A DNA stretch of 64,000 nt from contig CAVPUH010000012.1 of NCBI GenBank assembly GCA_963708795.1, positions 62,001 through 126,000 of the forward strand. Reading direction: 5' to 3'. Both the position numbers and the translations under genes were made by a program. Under the pieces are notes generated by a model. That model was given only the letters and a program-made list of their open reading frames with translations, did not search any database and had not been told where the DNA came from. Below are positions 17,605-27,903 of this stretch, in pieces (the first letter of the stretch is position 1; every line of letters begins with the position of its first letter). Source of the DNA: DAIQRJ01 sp963708795 (lineage in GTDB: Bacteria; Actinomycetota; Actinomycetes; Propionibacteriales; DAIQRJ01).

Positions 17605-18219
17605 GTGTCCCTGTATGCCCGCACCCCGCAACGCCGACGCGCGCAGATCACCTGGGACGTCGTGGCGGTGGTCTGGACGGCGGCGTGGATCGCCGTCGCC
17701 GTCGTCGTCCATCAAGCCTTCGCCGACCTGGCCGACTCGCTCCGCAGCTCGGTCGGAGGAGTGAACACGTTGGCCCAGAACCTCCAGGGTGCCGCCGACC
17801 AGGCCGCCCAGGTCCCCCTCGTCGGGGAGAAGCTCGCCGCGCCCATCGCGTCTGCGGCGGCGTCGGCCGCCTCCGTCGGGGCGAGTGGCGCGCAGGGCGC
17901 CGACTCGCTCGTCACGGCAGGTCTGTGGCTCGGCATCATCCTGGCTGCCGGCCCGATCCTGTTGTACTGGATGGGCTGGCTACCCGCCCGGGTGCGGTTC
18001 GCTCGACGGTCCGCCGCCGGGCAGCGCTACATCGACGCCGGCGCCGACCCGGACATGTTCGCGCTCAGAGCCCTGGCCAGCCAGCCGCTGCATGTGCTCG
18101 CCCAGGTCAGTGCGAATCCGGTGGCCGCCTGGCGGGCCGGCGACCGGCGTGTCATCGAAGAGCTCGCCGACCTGGAGTTGCGGCACAACGGGCTCCGAGC
18201 ACCCGGAGCCTCGCGCTGA
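17605..18219 (+). CDS. Hypothetical membrane protein
   Basis: A 204-residue protein with two hydrophobic helices: one near residues 16-38 (DVVAVVWTAAWIAVAVVVH) and one near 110-130 (LWLGIILAAGPILLYWMGWL). Between them lies an Ala/Ser/Gly-rich external segment. The C-terminal part is cytoplasmic with basic and acidic helices. The GTG at 17605 follows GGAGG at good spacing. It is divergent from sod and I do not recognise a family; it resembles other uncharacterised actinobacterial two-helix proteins. Confidence 0.75.
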   Translation: MSLYARTPQRRRAQITWDVVAVVWTAAWIAVAVVVHQAFADLADSLRSSVGGVNTLAQNLQGAADQAAQVPLVGEKLAAPIASAAASAASVGASGAQGADSLVTAGLWLGIILAAGPILLYWMGWLPARVRFARRSAAGQRYIDAGADPDMFALRALASQPLHVLAQVSANPVAAWRAGDRRVIEELADLELRHNGLRAPGASR

Positions 18220-18228
18220 GTGCCGGAC

Positions 18229-18291
18229 CCCGGAGTGGGCGCGTCGTCGCGCGGCGCGCCGAACGCGCTGCGCGGACGCGCCCACTCCGGG
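18229..18291. repeat. Palindromic member of the GAGTGGGCGCGTC repeat family
   Basis: CCCGGAGTGGGCGCGTC (18229-18245) is matched exactly by its inverse GACGCGCCCACTCCGGG (18275-18291), 17 bp with no mismatch and a 29-base GC-rich loop. The left arm plus following bases (TCGCGCGGCGCGCCG) match the heads of repeat units at 42.8-43.6 kb. It lies between convergent genes and could also act as a bidirectional terminator. Confidence 0.85.
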
Positions 18292-18357
18292 ACGGCGAGG
18301 GGAAGGCTGGTCAGGGGTTTCAGGGGTTTCAGGGGATCGGGTGTCCGGTTGGACGGC

Positions 18358-19155
18358 CTACTGCTCGGCGACGATCTCGCCGTCGTGCAGGAACTGCTCG
18401 AACGAGCCCCACGGCTTCGACCCGTCCTTCGTCATGATCACTTCGTTGGAGTACTGGGCCAGGTACACCCGCCGGTACTTGTCGGTCAGGTTCGCCCCGC
18501 TGCGGTGGATGACGACCGAGGAGAAGACCGCGATCGACCCGGCGGGCACGACCACGGGCAGGCCCGGGTCGGACCCGAAGTAGCAGACCTCGTCGTTGAG
18601 CGTCTCGTCGCGCAGGTGCTTCACATAGCTCTTGATGCCCGAGCGCGAGTACGGCAGGAGATAGACCGATCCGTTCTCCTCGGTGACGTCGTCGAGGGCG
18701 ATCCAGCACGTCAGGTAGGGCGCGTGGTCCTCGTGGACGTAGCCGGAGTCCTGATGCCACGCGAAGGTGGTGTCGGGGTCACCGGCCTTCACGACGTACT
18801 GCTCCCAGAACATGTACGCCTCGGGACCCAGGGTCGCCCGGCAGATCTCGGCCATCAGCTCGCTGAACAGGAACGAGCGCAGCTCCGGCCGGTCCTGGTA
18901 GATCATGTGACTGAAGTAGCGGCGCCCCTTCGTGTTGATGCCCATCTGGTCGACGCCGGCGGCGTCCATCTGGGCGTCGACCTTCGCCACGGCGTAGTCG
19001 GCCACCTCACGCAACAGCTCGAGCTGATCGTCACTCAGGGCTCGTTCGAGGAGGAAGTAGCCCTCGTCCCGGTACTGGGCGCGCATCTCGTCGGTGATCA
19101 GCTCGCCCAGGACGGGAGCGTTCTCGGCGGGTGTGGTCACGTCGGTTGCCGTCAT
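18358..19155 (-). CDS. Phytanoyl-CoA dioxygenase (PhyH) family protein
   Basis: A 265-residue Fe(II)/2-oxoglutarate-dependent dioxygenase. The iron-binding His-x-Asp is in TFAWHQDSGYVHEDH, the distal His and 2-oxoglutarate Arg in SSVVIHRSGANLTDKYRR. CWIALDDVTEENGSVYLLP is the conserved strand pair between them. The ATG at 19155 follows GGGAG. It is divergent from an AraC-type regulator with about 70 bases between starts, which suggests that regulator controls it. Substrate unknown; such enzymes hydroxylate lipids, amino-acid derivatives or natural products. Confidence 0.88.
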   Translation of the reverse strand: MTATDVTTPAENAPVLGELITDEMRAQYRDEGYFLLERALSDDQLELLREVADYAVAKVDAQMDAAGVDQMGINTKGRRYFSHMIYQDRPELRSFLFSELMAEICRATLGPEAYMFWEQYVVKAGDPDTTFAWHQDSGYVHEDHAPYLTCWIALDDVTEENGSVYLLPYSRSGIKSYVKHLRDETLNDEVCYFGSDPGLPVVVPAGSIAVFSSVVIHRSGANLTDKYRRVYLAQYSNEVIMTKDGSKPWGSFEQFLHDGEIVAEQ

Positions 19156-19226
19156 GGCTCCCACGCTAGGCGCCTGGGCGCGCCGGCTCCATGCTCGCGA
19201 TGGCCGATCCATGTACGTTCTGGCGT

Positions 19227-20024
19227 ATGGGCCAGACCTGGTTCGCTCCGTCGAGCGGCCTCCGGACGCGGCTCGGCTGGGTGTCGATGGCCGGCGAGGT
19301 CATCGACGACGAGCCCCGGGTCCAGTCACCGTTGCGGACCATGGACGACTGGATCGTCTCGTTCGTCACCGCGGGGTCGGGGTTGTACCGGCACGCCGAC
19401 GGCACGACGGTGCCGATCACCGAGGGCTCGGTGACCTTCGTGCCACCGGGGACTCCACACTGGTACGGCACGTCGCCCGATCACACCTGGCGTGAAGTCT
19501 TCGTCGTGTTCAACGGGCCACTGTTCGACCTTCTCGCCGAACGCGGGATCCTCGGCCCGCCGGGTCCACGCGCGGTTGTCCCGCCACCCTCGTCGGCGAC
19601 GCTGCGCGGGATCGTGCGGAGCCAGGTCCAGACGATGGAGGCCGCCGAACACCAGGTCCTGGCCGTCGCCGACTGGCTGCTCGACGCGGTCCCCGCCACC
19701 GGCGGCCCGGCGGACTCGCTGCTGGGCGCCGCTGCCCGGCGGTTGGCGAGCGACAACACGGGCAGTCTCGACATGCGCGACGTGGCCGCCGATGCGGGGT
19801 TGAGCTACGACGCCTTCCGGCATCGGTTCTCCCTCGAGTTCGGCCAACCCCCGGTCGCGTACCGGAATGCCGCGAGGTTGGCCGCCGTGGCGACGATGCT
19901 GAAGCTCACCGACCTCACCACCCGGGAGATCGCGCGGCGGTTCGGCTACACCGACGAGTTCCACCTCTCCCGCCGCTTCCGCGCCCGATACGGAGTTCCA
20001 CCGAGCCGGTACCGCCGTGGATGA
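19227..20024 (+). CDS. AraC-family transcriptional regulator
   Basis: A 265-residue regulator: an N-terminal cupin-like sensing domain (VTAGSGLYRHADG, PITEGSVTFVPPGTPHWYG) followed by two helix-turn-helix motifs of the AraC DNA-binding domain (DMRDVAADAGLSYDAFRHRF; TREIARRFGYTDEFHLSRRF ... GVPPSRYRRG). The start is uncertain: ATGs at 19200 and 19227 are both possible and neither has a good ribosome site. The divergent arrangement with the PhyH gene suggests local control of that gene in response to a small ligand. Confidence 0.85.
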   Translation: MGQTWFAPSSGLRTRLGWVSMAGEVIDDEPRVQSPLRTMDDWIVSFVTAGSGLYRHADGTTVPITEGSVTFVPPGTPHWYGTSPDHTWREVFVVFNGPLFDLLAERGILGPPGPRAVVPPPSSATLRGIVRSQVQTMEAAEHQVLAVADWLLDAVPATGGPADSLLGAAARRLASDNTGSLDMRDVAADAGLSYDAFRHRFSLEFGQPPVAYRNAARLAAVATMLKLTDLTTREIARRFGYTDEFHLSRRFRARYGVPPSRYRRG

Positions 20025-20111
20025 AACCGGTTGCCATCCGGTGTCCGGGAGCGGCTCCAGCGGGCGGACGAAGGTCGTGGACGGGCGTGACGTCGTGGCA
20101 GGGTGCTCGAT

Positions 20112-21918
20112 ATGACCTTCACGAGCCCGCCGGCGTTCACCACCCGCCCCACTCTCCGCGGCAGTTTCGGCATGGTGTCGTCGACGCACTGGCTGGCGTC
20201 GCAGTCGGCGATGCGGATGCTCGAGCTCGGTGGGAACGCGGCGGACGGCGCCGTGGCCGCGGCGTTCGTCCTGCACGTCGTCGAACCCCACCTCAACGGA
20301 CCCGGCGGCGACGCCCCGATCATCCACGCGGCACCGGGGGAGTTCCCCCGCGTCCTCTCCGGCCAGGGCGCGGCACCCGCCGGAGCCACGATCGAGCACT
20401 ACCGCGATGAAGGTCTCGAACTCGTGCCCGGGTCCGGCCCGCTGGCGGCCGTGATCCCGGGTGCCACCGAGGCGTGGCTGAAGTTGTTGGAGGAACAGGG
20501 TTCCCTCACGCTGCGGCAGGTGCTCGAACCGGCCATCGGGTACGCGGCCGACGGTCACCCGATCTCCCAGGACGTGATCAACACCGTCCAGAGCGTGCGG
20601 GCGCTCTTCACCAGCGACTGGACGACCTCGGCCGATCTGTGGCTGCCGAACGGTGCACCGCCGGTCGCGCACACCACGTTCGCCAACCCGGCCTGGGCGG
20701 CGACGTTGCGCCGGCTCGTCGAGGAAGGGGAGGCGGCCGGCTCCGATCGGGCGGCTCAGGTCGCCGGTGCGCGCCGTGCCTGGTCGCAGGGCTTCGTCGC
20801 CGAGGCGGTCGATGCCTTCTCCCGCAGGCCGTTCGTCGATTCGAGTGGATCCGCGCACGGTGGGCTGATCACCGCCGACGACATGGCAGCGTGGACCGCC
20901 CCGTGGGAGAAGCCCGTCCAGCTCGACTTCGCCGGTCACACGATCCTCAAGACCGGTCCGTGGGGCCAGGGGCCGGTCCTCCTGCAGACATTGGCGATTC
21001 TCGATGCCCTCGACGACCCCGCCGCTCTCGACCCGGCCACCGAGCACGGCATCCACCACATCGCGGAGGCGATGAAGCTCGCGTTCGCCGATCGAGAGGC
21101 CTGGTACGGCGACGTCCCGGACGTGCCCGCTGGTCACCCTGCTCTCGAGCGCCTACGCGGCCGAGCGGGCGGCGCTCATCGGCGCGACAGCCTCGCGGGA
21201 CCTGCGGCCCGGGAGTCCGGACGGCCGCGCCCCGAGGCTGGCCGACCTCGCGCTCGCCAGTGCGGGCAAGCCCTTCGGCCCGACGGACGCGACGACGGGC
21301 GAACCGACGGTGGCCCGCGACGGCGTCACCCGCGGCGACACCTGTCACGTCGACGTCGTCGATCGGTGGGGCGGCATGGTCTCGGCCACGCCGAGCGGCG
21401 GCTGGCTGCAGAGCAACCCGACCATCCCCGACCTCGGGTTCTGTCTCGGCAGCCGCGGCCAGATGTTCTGGCTGCAGGAGGGGCTGCCGTCCTCGCTGGC
21501 CCCCGGCCGCCGGCCGCGGACGACGCTCACCCCGACCATGGTCGTCCGCGACGGTCAGGCGGTGCTGGCCTGCGGTTCGCCAGGTGGCGATCAGCAGGAC
21601 CAGTGGCAGCTGATGTTCCTGCTCCGGCACCTGGCCGGCGGGCACACGCTGCAGGAGGCCATCGACGCCCCGTCCTGGCACACCGACAGCTTCCCGGGAT
21701 CGTTCTACCCGCGTCAGATGACCCCGGCGGGATTGACGCTGGAGGATCGCACCGACCCCGGTGTGGTGTCCGGGTTGGCGGCGCGAGGGCACGAGATCGA
21801 GCTGTCAGGCCCGTGGGTGCTCGGTCGGCTGTGCGCCGTCTCGCGGGACCCCGAGTCGGGGCAACTGGCCGCCGGCGCCAACCCCCGCGGCATGCACGGC
21901 TACGCCGTCGGGCGCTGA
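20112..21918 (+). CDS. Gamma-glutamyltransferase family protein (one frameshift)
   Basis: An Ntn-hydrolase of the gamma-glutamyltransferase/acylase family, made as a proenzyme that cleaves itself before a nucleophilic Thr. The large-subunit half (MVSSTHWLASQSAMRMLELG, GGNAADGAVAAAFVLHVVEP, GPGGDAPII) runs to about 21135. A one-base shift then gives LVTLLSSAYAAERAALIG and the small subunit beginning at the Thr of RGDTCHVDVVDRWGGMVSAT, ending GMHGYAVGR. No signal peptide is obvious, unlike many GGTs, so a cytosolic acylase is possible. Its 3' end overlaps that of the convergent EamA gene. Confidence 0.87.
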
Positions 21919-22899
21919 GCGGCGAGCTCCTCGTCGGCCTCGTCGGCCGTGCTGGCGGTGCTGGCACTGTCCCTGACTGTCGTGTGGTCGGTGTCGGTGG
22001 TGACGACCGCCGACGGGGCAGCGACAGCCGGCTGGCCGGCGTCCCAGCGCGCCCGCCTGCCCGAGCGCGACGGATACGAGGACGAGAACGGCCCCGAACA
22101 GCTGCGTCCCGTTCAGGCTCTGGTCGAGCACGATCCAGCCGAGGATCGCGGCGAACACCGGGTTGATCAGCGAGAGGAACGACGCCGCCGATGCCGGGAG
22201 CCGTTCCAGGCACCAGAACCACAGGCTGTAGGAGATCACCGCGCCGAAGACGATGACGTACAGGTACCCGGCGACGTTGCGCGCGGTGAGATGGGTGGGC
22301 AGACCTTCGATGAGGAGCATGAACGGGAGCAGGACCAGCCCGCCGAGCAGGAACGTCCAGCCGGTGAACTCCAGCGGACCGACGCCGGGTGGACGACCCC
22401 ACTTCTTCGTCAGGACGGTGGCGACGACCATCATCGCGACGCCGGTGGTCATCGCCGCGATGCCCACGAAGTCCAACCGGGCCGAGGACGTGAGGACGAG
22501 CAGCGCGACCCCGGCGACCCCGACGATCCCGGCGGCGATGTGAACGGCGCGCAGCGTCGTGCCCAACCAGGCGACCGACAACAGCACCACGCCGATCGGG
22601 GACAACGAGTTGATGACCGAAGCGACGCCACCCGGCAGCCGATACGCGGCCACGAACAGCAGCGGGAAGAACGCACTGACGTAGAGGATCGAGAGCACCA
22701 GGTATCTCAGGCGCCAACCACGCGGTGGGAGCTTGCGTCCCGCGACGAGGATGATCCCCGCCGGCAGCGCCCGCACCGTCGCTGCGAGCAGCGGCCGGTC
22801 GGGCGGTAGGAACTGGGTCGTCGTCAGATAGGTCGTCCCCCAGATCAGGGGGGTGATGACGGCGAGATAGCCGATTGCCGTCTTCGCCTGGCGTGCCAT
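21900..22899 (-). CDS. EamA/DMT-family transporter (3' frameshift)
   Basis: A membrane exporter with about ten hydrophobic helices in two EamA repeats (GYLAVITPLIWGTTYLTT; GWTFLLGGLVLLPFML), typical of metabolite and amino-acid exporters. The ATG at 22899 is at the family-typical position; the frame is open further upstream. In the raw frame the end becomes Arg/His-rich and stops at 21805. One base shift near 22050 gives a hydrophilic Ser/Thr/Asp tail ending EELAAQRPTA with a stop at 21900, overlapping the GGT-like gene by 19 bases. Substrate unknown. Confidence 0.84.
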
Positions 22900-23030
22900 G
22901 CGTCCCGTGTCCGTCCCGGCCCGATTGCGCAGCGGACCGTGCTCGACGGTATCGCGACCCGGGTGGCCGGATGACGCCAGCCACTCCGGCCGGGCCACGG
23001 GGCGGTCGTCCGCTCGGCGAGACTTCCGTC

Positions 23031-24579
23031 GTGACCGACACCACCCGCATCTCCGTCCTGCTCTCCGAGCCGATCGCCACCGTCGCGCCCGCCCTGCACG
23101 GCCACTTCGCCGAGCACCTCGGTGAACTCGTGTACCCCGGGATCTGGGTGGGGCCCGAGAGTTCGATACCGAACGTCGACGGCATCCGGACCGACGTCGT
23201 CGAGGCGCTGAAGCCCCTCGGGATCCCCGTCCTGCGGTGGCCGGGCGGCTGCTTCGCCGACGACTACCACTGGCGTGACGGCATCGGGCCCCGCGAGCAG
23301 CGGCCGACGAGTGTGAACACCCACTGGGGCATGGCCACGGAGACGAACGCGTTCGGCACCCACGAGTTCATGGCGTTCAGTCGGGCGATCGGGGCCGAGC
23401 CGTACTTCGCGGGCAACCTGGGCTCCGGCAGTCCACGCGAACTCAGGGACTGGATCGAATACTGCAACCACCCGTCCGGGAGCACACTCTCCGACGAGCC
23501 GCATCGCGAACGGTCAGGCGGATCCGTTCGGCGTCGCCCTGTGGGGCATCGGCAACGAGAACTGGGGATGCGGTGGCCGGATGAGTCCGGAGGCCTATGC
23601 CGAGGAGTACTCCCGCTACCGCAGCTACGCGTTCGGGTTCGGCGGCACCGAGATCACCGGCATCGCCTGCGGGCCGAGTGATTCGGACTGGGACTGGACC
23701 ACCCGCTTCTTCGACCAGCTCCGGGCCGGCACCAGCAGTTCCGGCTGCCGAGTCCCGTCCGTCCAGGGTTTCGCCGCGCACTACTACTGCTGGACCGCCG
23801 GCACGGCGACGCAGTACACCGACTCGCAATGGCTCGAGCTGCTGACGCGTGCGATCGCCGTCGAGGGCGTCATCACCGGCCACCGGTCGATCATGGATCG
23901 CTACGACCCCGACCGGAAGATCCGGTTGCTGCTCGACGAATGGGGCACCTGGCACCCCGTCGAGGAGGGTAAGCCGAATCGGGGGCTGTATCAGCAGAAC
24001 ACCATCCGGGACGCCCTCGTGGCCGCCCTCAGCCTCGACCTCTTCCACACGCACGCGGACAAGCTCGCCGGCGCGAACATCGCCCAGCTGATCAACGTCC
24101 TCCAGGCGGTGTTGCTCGTGGACGAGACAGGGCTGGTCAAGACCCCGACCTACCACGTGTTCGACCTCTACCGACCGCACCAGGGCGGTCAATCGGTTCG
24201 GATGGTGACCTCGGCCGAGGTGATCAGCACGGGTGAGGCGTCGGAGGAGGTCTGCCGTACGCGCTTCCTCGACCACCGCAAGGCGCTGCTGCGCGCGGTG
24301 AGCGGATCGGCCTCGGTGACCGGCTCGACCCTGTGCATCACGCTCGTCAACGCCGACCCGCACCAGCCCGCCACCGTCGATCTCGACGCCTGGGGCGGTG
24401 CCCTGACCGGAGCGAGTGTCGTCACGCTGGCCACCGACGACATCCACGACCACAACACCTTCGAGGCGCCCGAGACCGTGAAGCCCGGCCCGTCGGTCGA
24501 CCTGGTCGCCGACGACGGCCACCTGCGCCTCGACCTGCCCGCGGCCAGCGTGACGAGAATCCTGGCCCCGCTGGGCTGA
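23031..24579 (+). CDS. Alpha-L-arabinofuranosidase, GH51 (one frameshift)
   Basis: A cytosolic retaining glycosidase that removes arabinofuranose from arabino-oligosaccharides. GH51 signatures: HGHFAEHLGELVYPGIWVG at the start, LRWPGGCFADDYHWRDGIGP, VALWGIGNENWGCGG with the acid/base Glu, and RLLLDEWGTWHP with the nucleophile Glu. The C-terminal beta-sandwich ends VTRILAPLG. A one-base shift near 23505 is needed to join the two halves. The GTG at 23031 is taken as the start, with an ATG at 22971 as the alternative. No signal peptide. The EamA gene is divergent. Confidence 0.88.
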
Positions 24580-24621
24580 TCGGCGGTCGCCCAGGTCGCC
24601 ACGATGGGTGATGATCGCGTC

Positions 24622-25476
24622 ATGACGTCGACGCCCACCCGCCCAGGGGTGGTCGCCCAGGACGGTGTGGTGAAGGTCGGGGACTCGCACCGCGGCATCC
24701 TCGCGCGGCCCGACGAGCTCACCTATCAGCTGCGGCGGCTCTACCCGTCCGAGGACCTGGCGTGGTGCGTCGAGCGCTACTGGGTCGTCGAGTGGAATCG
24801 GCCCGACGGCCAGCCCGGTGAGGGCCGCGTGCTCCCGAACCCGAACGTGAACGTCGCGCTCGAGAACGGGGAACTCACCGCTCACGGCATCGCCACGAAC
24901 GTCTTCGAGCGGAGCCTCACCGGTGCCGGCCGGGTGTTCGGCATCAAGTTCCGGCCCGGCGGTTTCCGGCCGTTCAGCGACCGGTCGGTGCACGGCCTGA
25001 CCGACCGCGTCCGTCCCGCCGCCGATGTGCTGCCGGGCGCGGCCACCCTCGAGGCCGAGCTACTGGGTGGCGGTGACGACGACGAGCAGCGGGACGCCGT
25101 CGAACGCTACCTGCGGGGACGGCAGGTCGATCCCGATCCACGCTGCGCGGACGTCAACGCGATGACCGACGCGCTCGTCGGGAACCCCGACATCCGCCGC
25201 GTGGCGGACGTGCTCCCCCTCTTCGACATCGGCGAACGTGCCCTGCAACGACTCTTCCGCGAGTATCTCGGGGTCACGCCACGGTGGGTCCTGCGCCGGG
25301 CGCGACTGCACGCTGCCGCCGAGCGGGTCGTCGCTCTCGCGATGGAGGGTTCGACGCAGACCTGGGCCGACGTCGCCATCGACCTCGGCTACGTCGACCA
25401 GGCCCACTTCATCCACGACTTCAAGGCCGCCACCGGGGAGACGCCCGCCCGCTGGGCGGCCGCCCTCACCGGCTGA
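24622..25476 (+). CDS. AraC-type regulator
   Basis: A 284-residue protein with an N-terminal domain common in DUF6597-type AraC regulators (CVERYWVVEWNRPDGQPGEG, VLPNPNVNVALENG, VFGIKFRPGGFRPF) and a C-terminal AraC helix-turn-helix pair (VADVLPLFDIGERALQRLF; TWADVAIDLGYVDQAHFIHDF, GETPARW). It follows the arabinofuranosidase on the same strand with a 42-base gap, so it may be cotranscribed or control it; that link is inference. The ATG at 24622 is chosen; one 18 bases earlier is possible. Confidence 0.85.
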   Translation: MTSTPTRPGVVAQDGVVKVGDSHRGILARPDELTYQLRRLYPSEDLAWCVERYWVVEWNRPDGQPGEGRVLPNPNVNVALENGELTAHGIATNVFERSLTGAGRVFGIKFRPGGFRPFSDRSVHGLTDRVRPAADVLPGAATLEAELLGGGDDDEQRDAVERYLRGRQVDPDPRCADVNAMTDALVGNPDIRRVADVLPLFDIGERALQRLFREYLGVTPRWVLRRARLHAAAERVVALAMEGSTQTWADVAIDLGYVDQAHFIHDFKAATGETPARWAAALTG

Positions 25477-25483
25477 GGCTCGT

Positions 25484-27748
25484 CTACCCGCACTTCACCT
25501 TCGCGTAGGCGGGCTCGGTCACATTGCTCACGGGGGTCGAGTCGATCACTCCGTATGTGCGCACCCACGCGGTCCCGGCGGCCATCTTCTTCCTGGGCCC
25601 GGTGAACAGCGCGTAGGCCGCCTTGCCCGGCGCCACCTGGCGGAAGACCCGCTCACCGAGCGACGAGCGGAGCCGGATGTCGGCCGGCACGCTGCTGACG
25701 TTGCGGGCGTACACGGCGATCGCCGCTTTTCCGTTCACACACTGGGACTTCGCGCTCGTGGTGACCGGCAGACGCGGAGTCGACGACGACAGCTCGACGT
25801 CGGCGGCACGGACGTAGGCGATCCGATGGCCCATGTTGACCTGGTAGTAGCGATCGGTGCCTTCGACGTCGGTTCGATCGCCCGGAACGCCCTGGCCGTT
25901 GAAGGTCTTCGCGTAGTAGTAATCGGTCGTCGCGTCCGGGTCCGTGAGCACGTACGCCTGACCGGCGGGCAGCGTGTACTCGATCGGTGTGACCGCCTGG
26001 TACGGGATGTCCGCGGGGTACGCGGCCGCCTCCGGATAGGCGCGGCCGTAGACGGGCGCTGCGGTGGTCCCGGCCTTGGCCGTCACGACCTTGCCCGCCC
26101 CGATGGTCACGACCGGTGCGGAGGCAGGATTCCGGAACCAGGCCAGCGATCCCGACCACCAGACACCGACCCAGTCACCTTCGGTGGCAACAACCACCAG
26201 CTTCTGCCCGGCGGCGGCCCGGGCCCCCACATCGGATACGACGGTCGTCGAGGCGGAACCGTCGGTGTGGACGCCGGGATCCTTCGCGAGCGCGCCCGTC
26301 GCATCAGGCTGCTGATACAACGCGACGAAGTTCGTGCCGGCACCGGTCACACAGTCGCCAGAGCCGGGGGACTGCGCCTCGCAGTCGGTGAGGACGTTGC
26401 GGTTGCCCGCGAAGGACGGCCGCACGGTGACGATGTCGCCGGCCTTCACGTCGGTGACGTTGACGCTCCTGCCTCCGATGGGCGCGCCGAGCAGGTCGAA
26501 GTAGTGGTTCCAGTCCCAGTAAGGCCCGGGATCCCAGTGCACGCTCGCCGTGTAGCCGGGCAGGATGCCGGGGACCTGGTCGTGTCCGATGATGTGCGCA
26601 CGGTCGAGCGGGATGCCGTGTTCGGCGGCCAGATACTTCACCAGGGTGGCCGAGTTCTCGTACAGCGACTCGGTGAACCACGCGCCGGTGCCTGCCTTGC
26701 CCTCGTGCTCGACGCCGATCGAGTGCATGTTCACGTACCAGTTGCCGGCGTGCCAGCCCACGTCCTTCGGGTTCAGGTGCTGGGCGATGTGGCCGTCGCT
26801 CGACCGCACGGTGTAGTTCCAGGCGAGGTAACTCGGATCCTGGGCCAGGGCGACGCTGCCGTCGTAGCTGCCTTCGGTGTCGTGGATGACGATGTACCTC
26901 AGGTCGGGGCCGCCCGGCCCGGTGCGATCGGCCAGGTCGTGGTTGCCGTAGTCACCCGAGTTCGGATCGGTGACGCCGTCGAGCAGCGCGTACGGCGCCT
27001 CGATCCACTCGCAGTCGAGCGTAGCCGGGCAGTCGGTCTGCGGGTCGGACGCCGGCTTGGCCGCCGGGACGTCGATGCTCGGGTCTGCCCGCAGCGTCAC
27101 CTTGTCGCCGTCGGAGGTCACGCGGCTGGCTCCCTTCCGCATCGTGGCGTAGACCTGCTTGGCGAAACCGGACCCGTCGTCGTCACCGGCCGACGCATAG
27201 CGACCCACGGCGGACTGCCAGGTCGAGACGTCGCTTTCGAGCCCGGCCGGTGCTCCGGTGTCGGCCTGGAAGGCGGCGAGCACGGCCGCACCCCCGCAGA
27301 TGTTCGCGTTGGGATCGCTCGTGAGTTGCGTCGCACTCAGGCCGGTGCGCGACGAGGCGTAGGCGAGGGTCTGGCCGGCGGTGCCGGAGGTCCGGGTATC
27401 GGCTCGCCCGACGCCCTTGCCGTCGCTGTGGTCGGTCGCGCTCGCGGCGGTGGGGAGGTCGACGAGGTGCATGGGGCCGTAGCCGCCGTCGGTGCTGGAC
27501 TCGCCGTGGTGGTCGTCCCAGCGCGACTCCATGTACGAGACCGCCTCCAGCAGCGCGACCGGCGTCCCGGCGGCTCTCGCGGCGCGGGCGAACGCGGTCG
27601 ACCGGTCGGGGGCTCGGAGCGTCGTCGAGCAGTCGACCGTGCTGCCGTGCGTCGGTGGAGCGGAGTTCGCCGGCAGGGTCGTGCCGAGGGAGGCGACGAG
27701 GCCGACCGCTCCAACAGCGACGGTGCCCAGCAGGATGCGTCTGTTCAT
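25484..27748 (-). CDS. Secreted peptidoglycan hydrolase with amidase_2 domain
   Basis: A 754-residue exported protein. A signal peptide (residues 1-30, cleavage near ANSA-APP) is followed by a region (about 45-200) resembling a lysozyme-like transglycosylase: LLEAVSYMESRWDDH with a candidate catalytic Glu, GGYGPMHLVD, and NICGGAAVLAAFQAD. Residues about 280-430 are an N-acetylmuramoyl-L-alanine amidase_2 domain with zinc ligands in YIVIHDTEG, NMHSIGVEHEG and ASVHWDPGPYWDW. The rest looks like SH3-like modules. It probably cleaves wall peptide from glycan. The start ATG has GGACGAGGA upstream. Confidence 0.88.
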   Translation of the reverse strand: MNRRILLGTVAVGAVGLVASLGTTLPANSAPPTHGSTVDCSTTLRAPDRSTAFARAARAAGTPVALLEAVSYMESRWDDHHGESSTDGGYGPMHLVDLPTAASATDHSDGKGVGRADTRTSGTAGQTLAYASSRTGLSATQLTSDPNANICGGAAVLAAFQADTGAPAGLESDVSTWQSAVGRYASAGDDDGSGFAKQVYATMRKGASRVTSDGDKVTLRADPSIDVPAAKPASDPQTDCPATLDCEWIEAPYALLDGVTDPNSGDYGNHDLADRTGPGGPDLRYIVIHDTEGSYDGSVALAQDPSYLAWNYTVRSSDGHIAQHLNPKDVGWHAGNWYVNMHSIGVEHEGKAGTGAWFTESLYENSATLVKYLAAEHGIPLDRAHIIGHDQVPGILPGYTASVHWDPGPYWDWNHYFDLLGAPIGGRSVNVTDVKAGDIVTVRPSFAGNRNVLTDCEAQSPGSGDCVTGAGTNFVALYQQPDATGALAKDPGVHTDGSASTTVVSDVGARAAAGQKLVVVATEGDWVGVWWSGSLAWFRNPASAPVVTIGAGKVVTAKAGTTAAPVYGRAYPEAAAYPADIPYQAVTPIEYTLPAGQAYVLTDPDATTDYYYAKTFNGQGVPGDRTDVEGTDRYYQVNMGHRIAYVRAADVELSSSTPRLPVTTSAKSQCVNGKAAIAVYARNVSSVPADIRLRSSLGERVFRQVAPGKAAYALFTGPRKKMAAGTAWVRTYGVIDSTPVSNVTEPAYAKVKCG

Positions 27749-27772
27749 AGGTGCGGTCCTCGTCCTCGGATG

Positions 27773-27782
27773 ATCACGTGAT
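27773..27782. promoter_or_regulatory. Palindrome upstream of the amidase gene
   Basis: ATCACGTGAT is a perfect 10-bp palindrome centred 30 bases upstream of the amidase start. It lies in a locally AT-richer stretch and could be an operator, but the bound factor is unknown and a palindrome this short can arise by chance. Confidence 0.3.
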
Positions 27783-27903
27783 TTCTTCGAGCATCAGGGA
27801 CAAGTAATCCAGTTTCGTGAACGACTGATGACGGTATGGCGACGACGTGACCGATCGTGGCCAGTCGAGGACTCGGAGCGACCTCGTAGGCCGCCAAGTC
27901 CTT

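Noticed and set aside
19156..19226. Short inverted sequences between the PhyH and AraC genes as an operator
   Set aside because: Several partial palindromes around ATGGCC and CCATG exist but none is long or symmetric enough to call.
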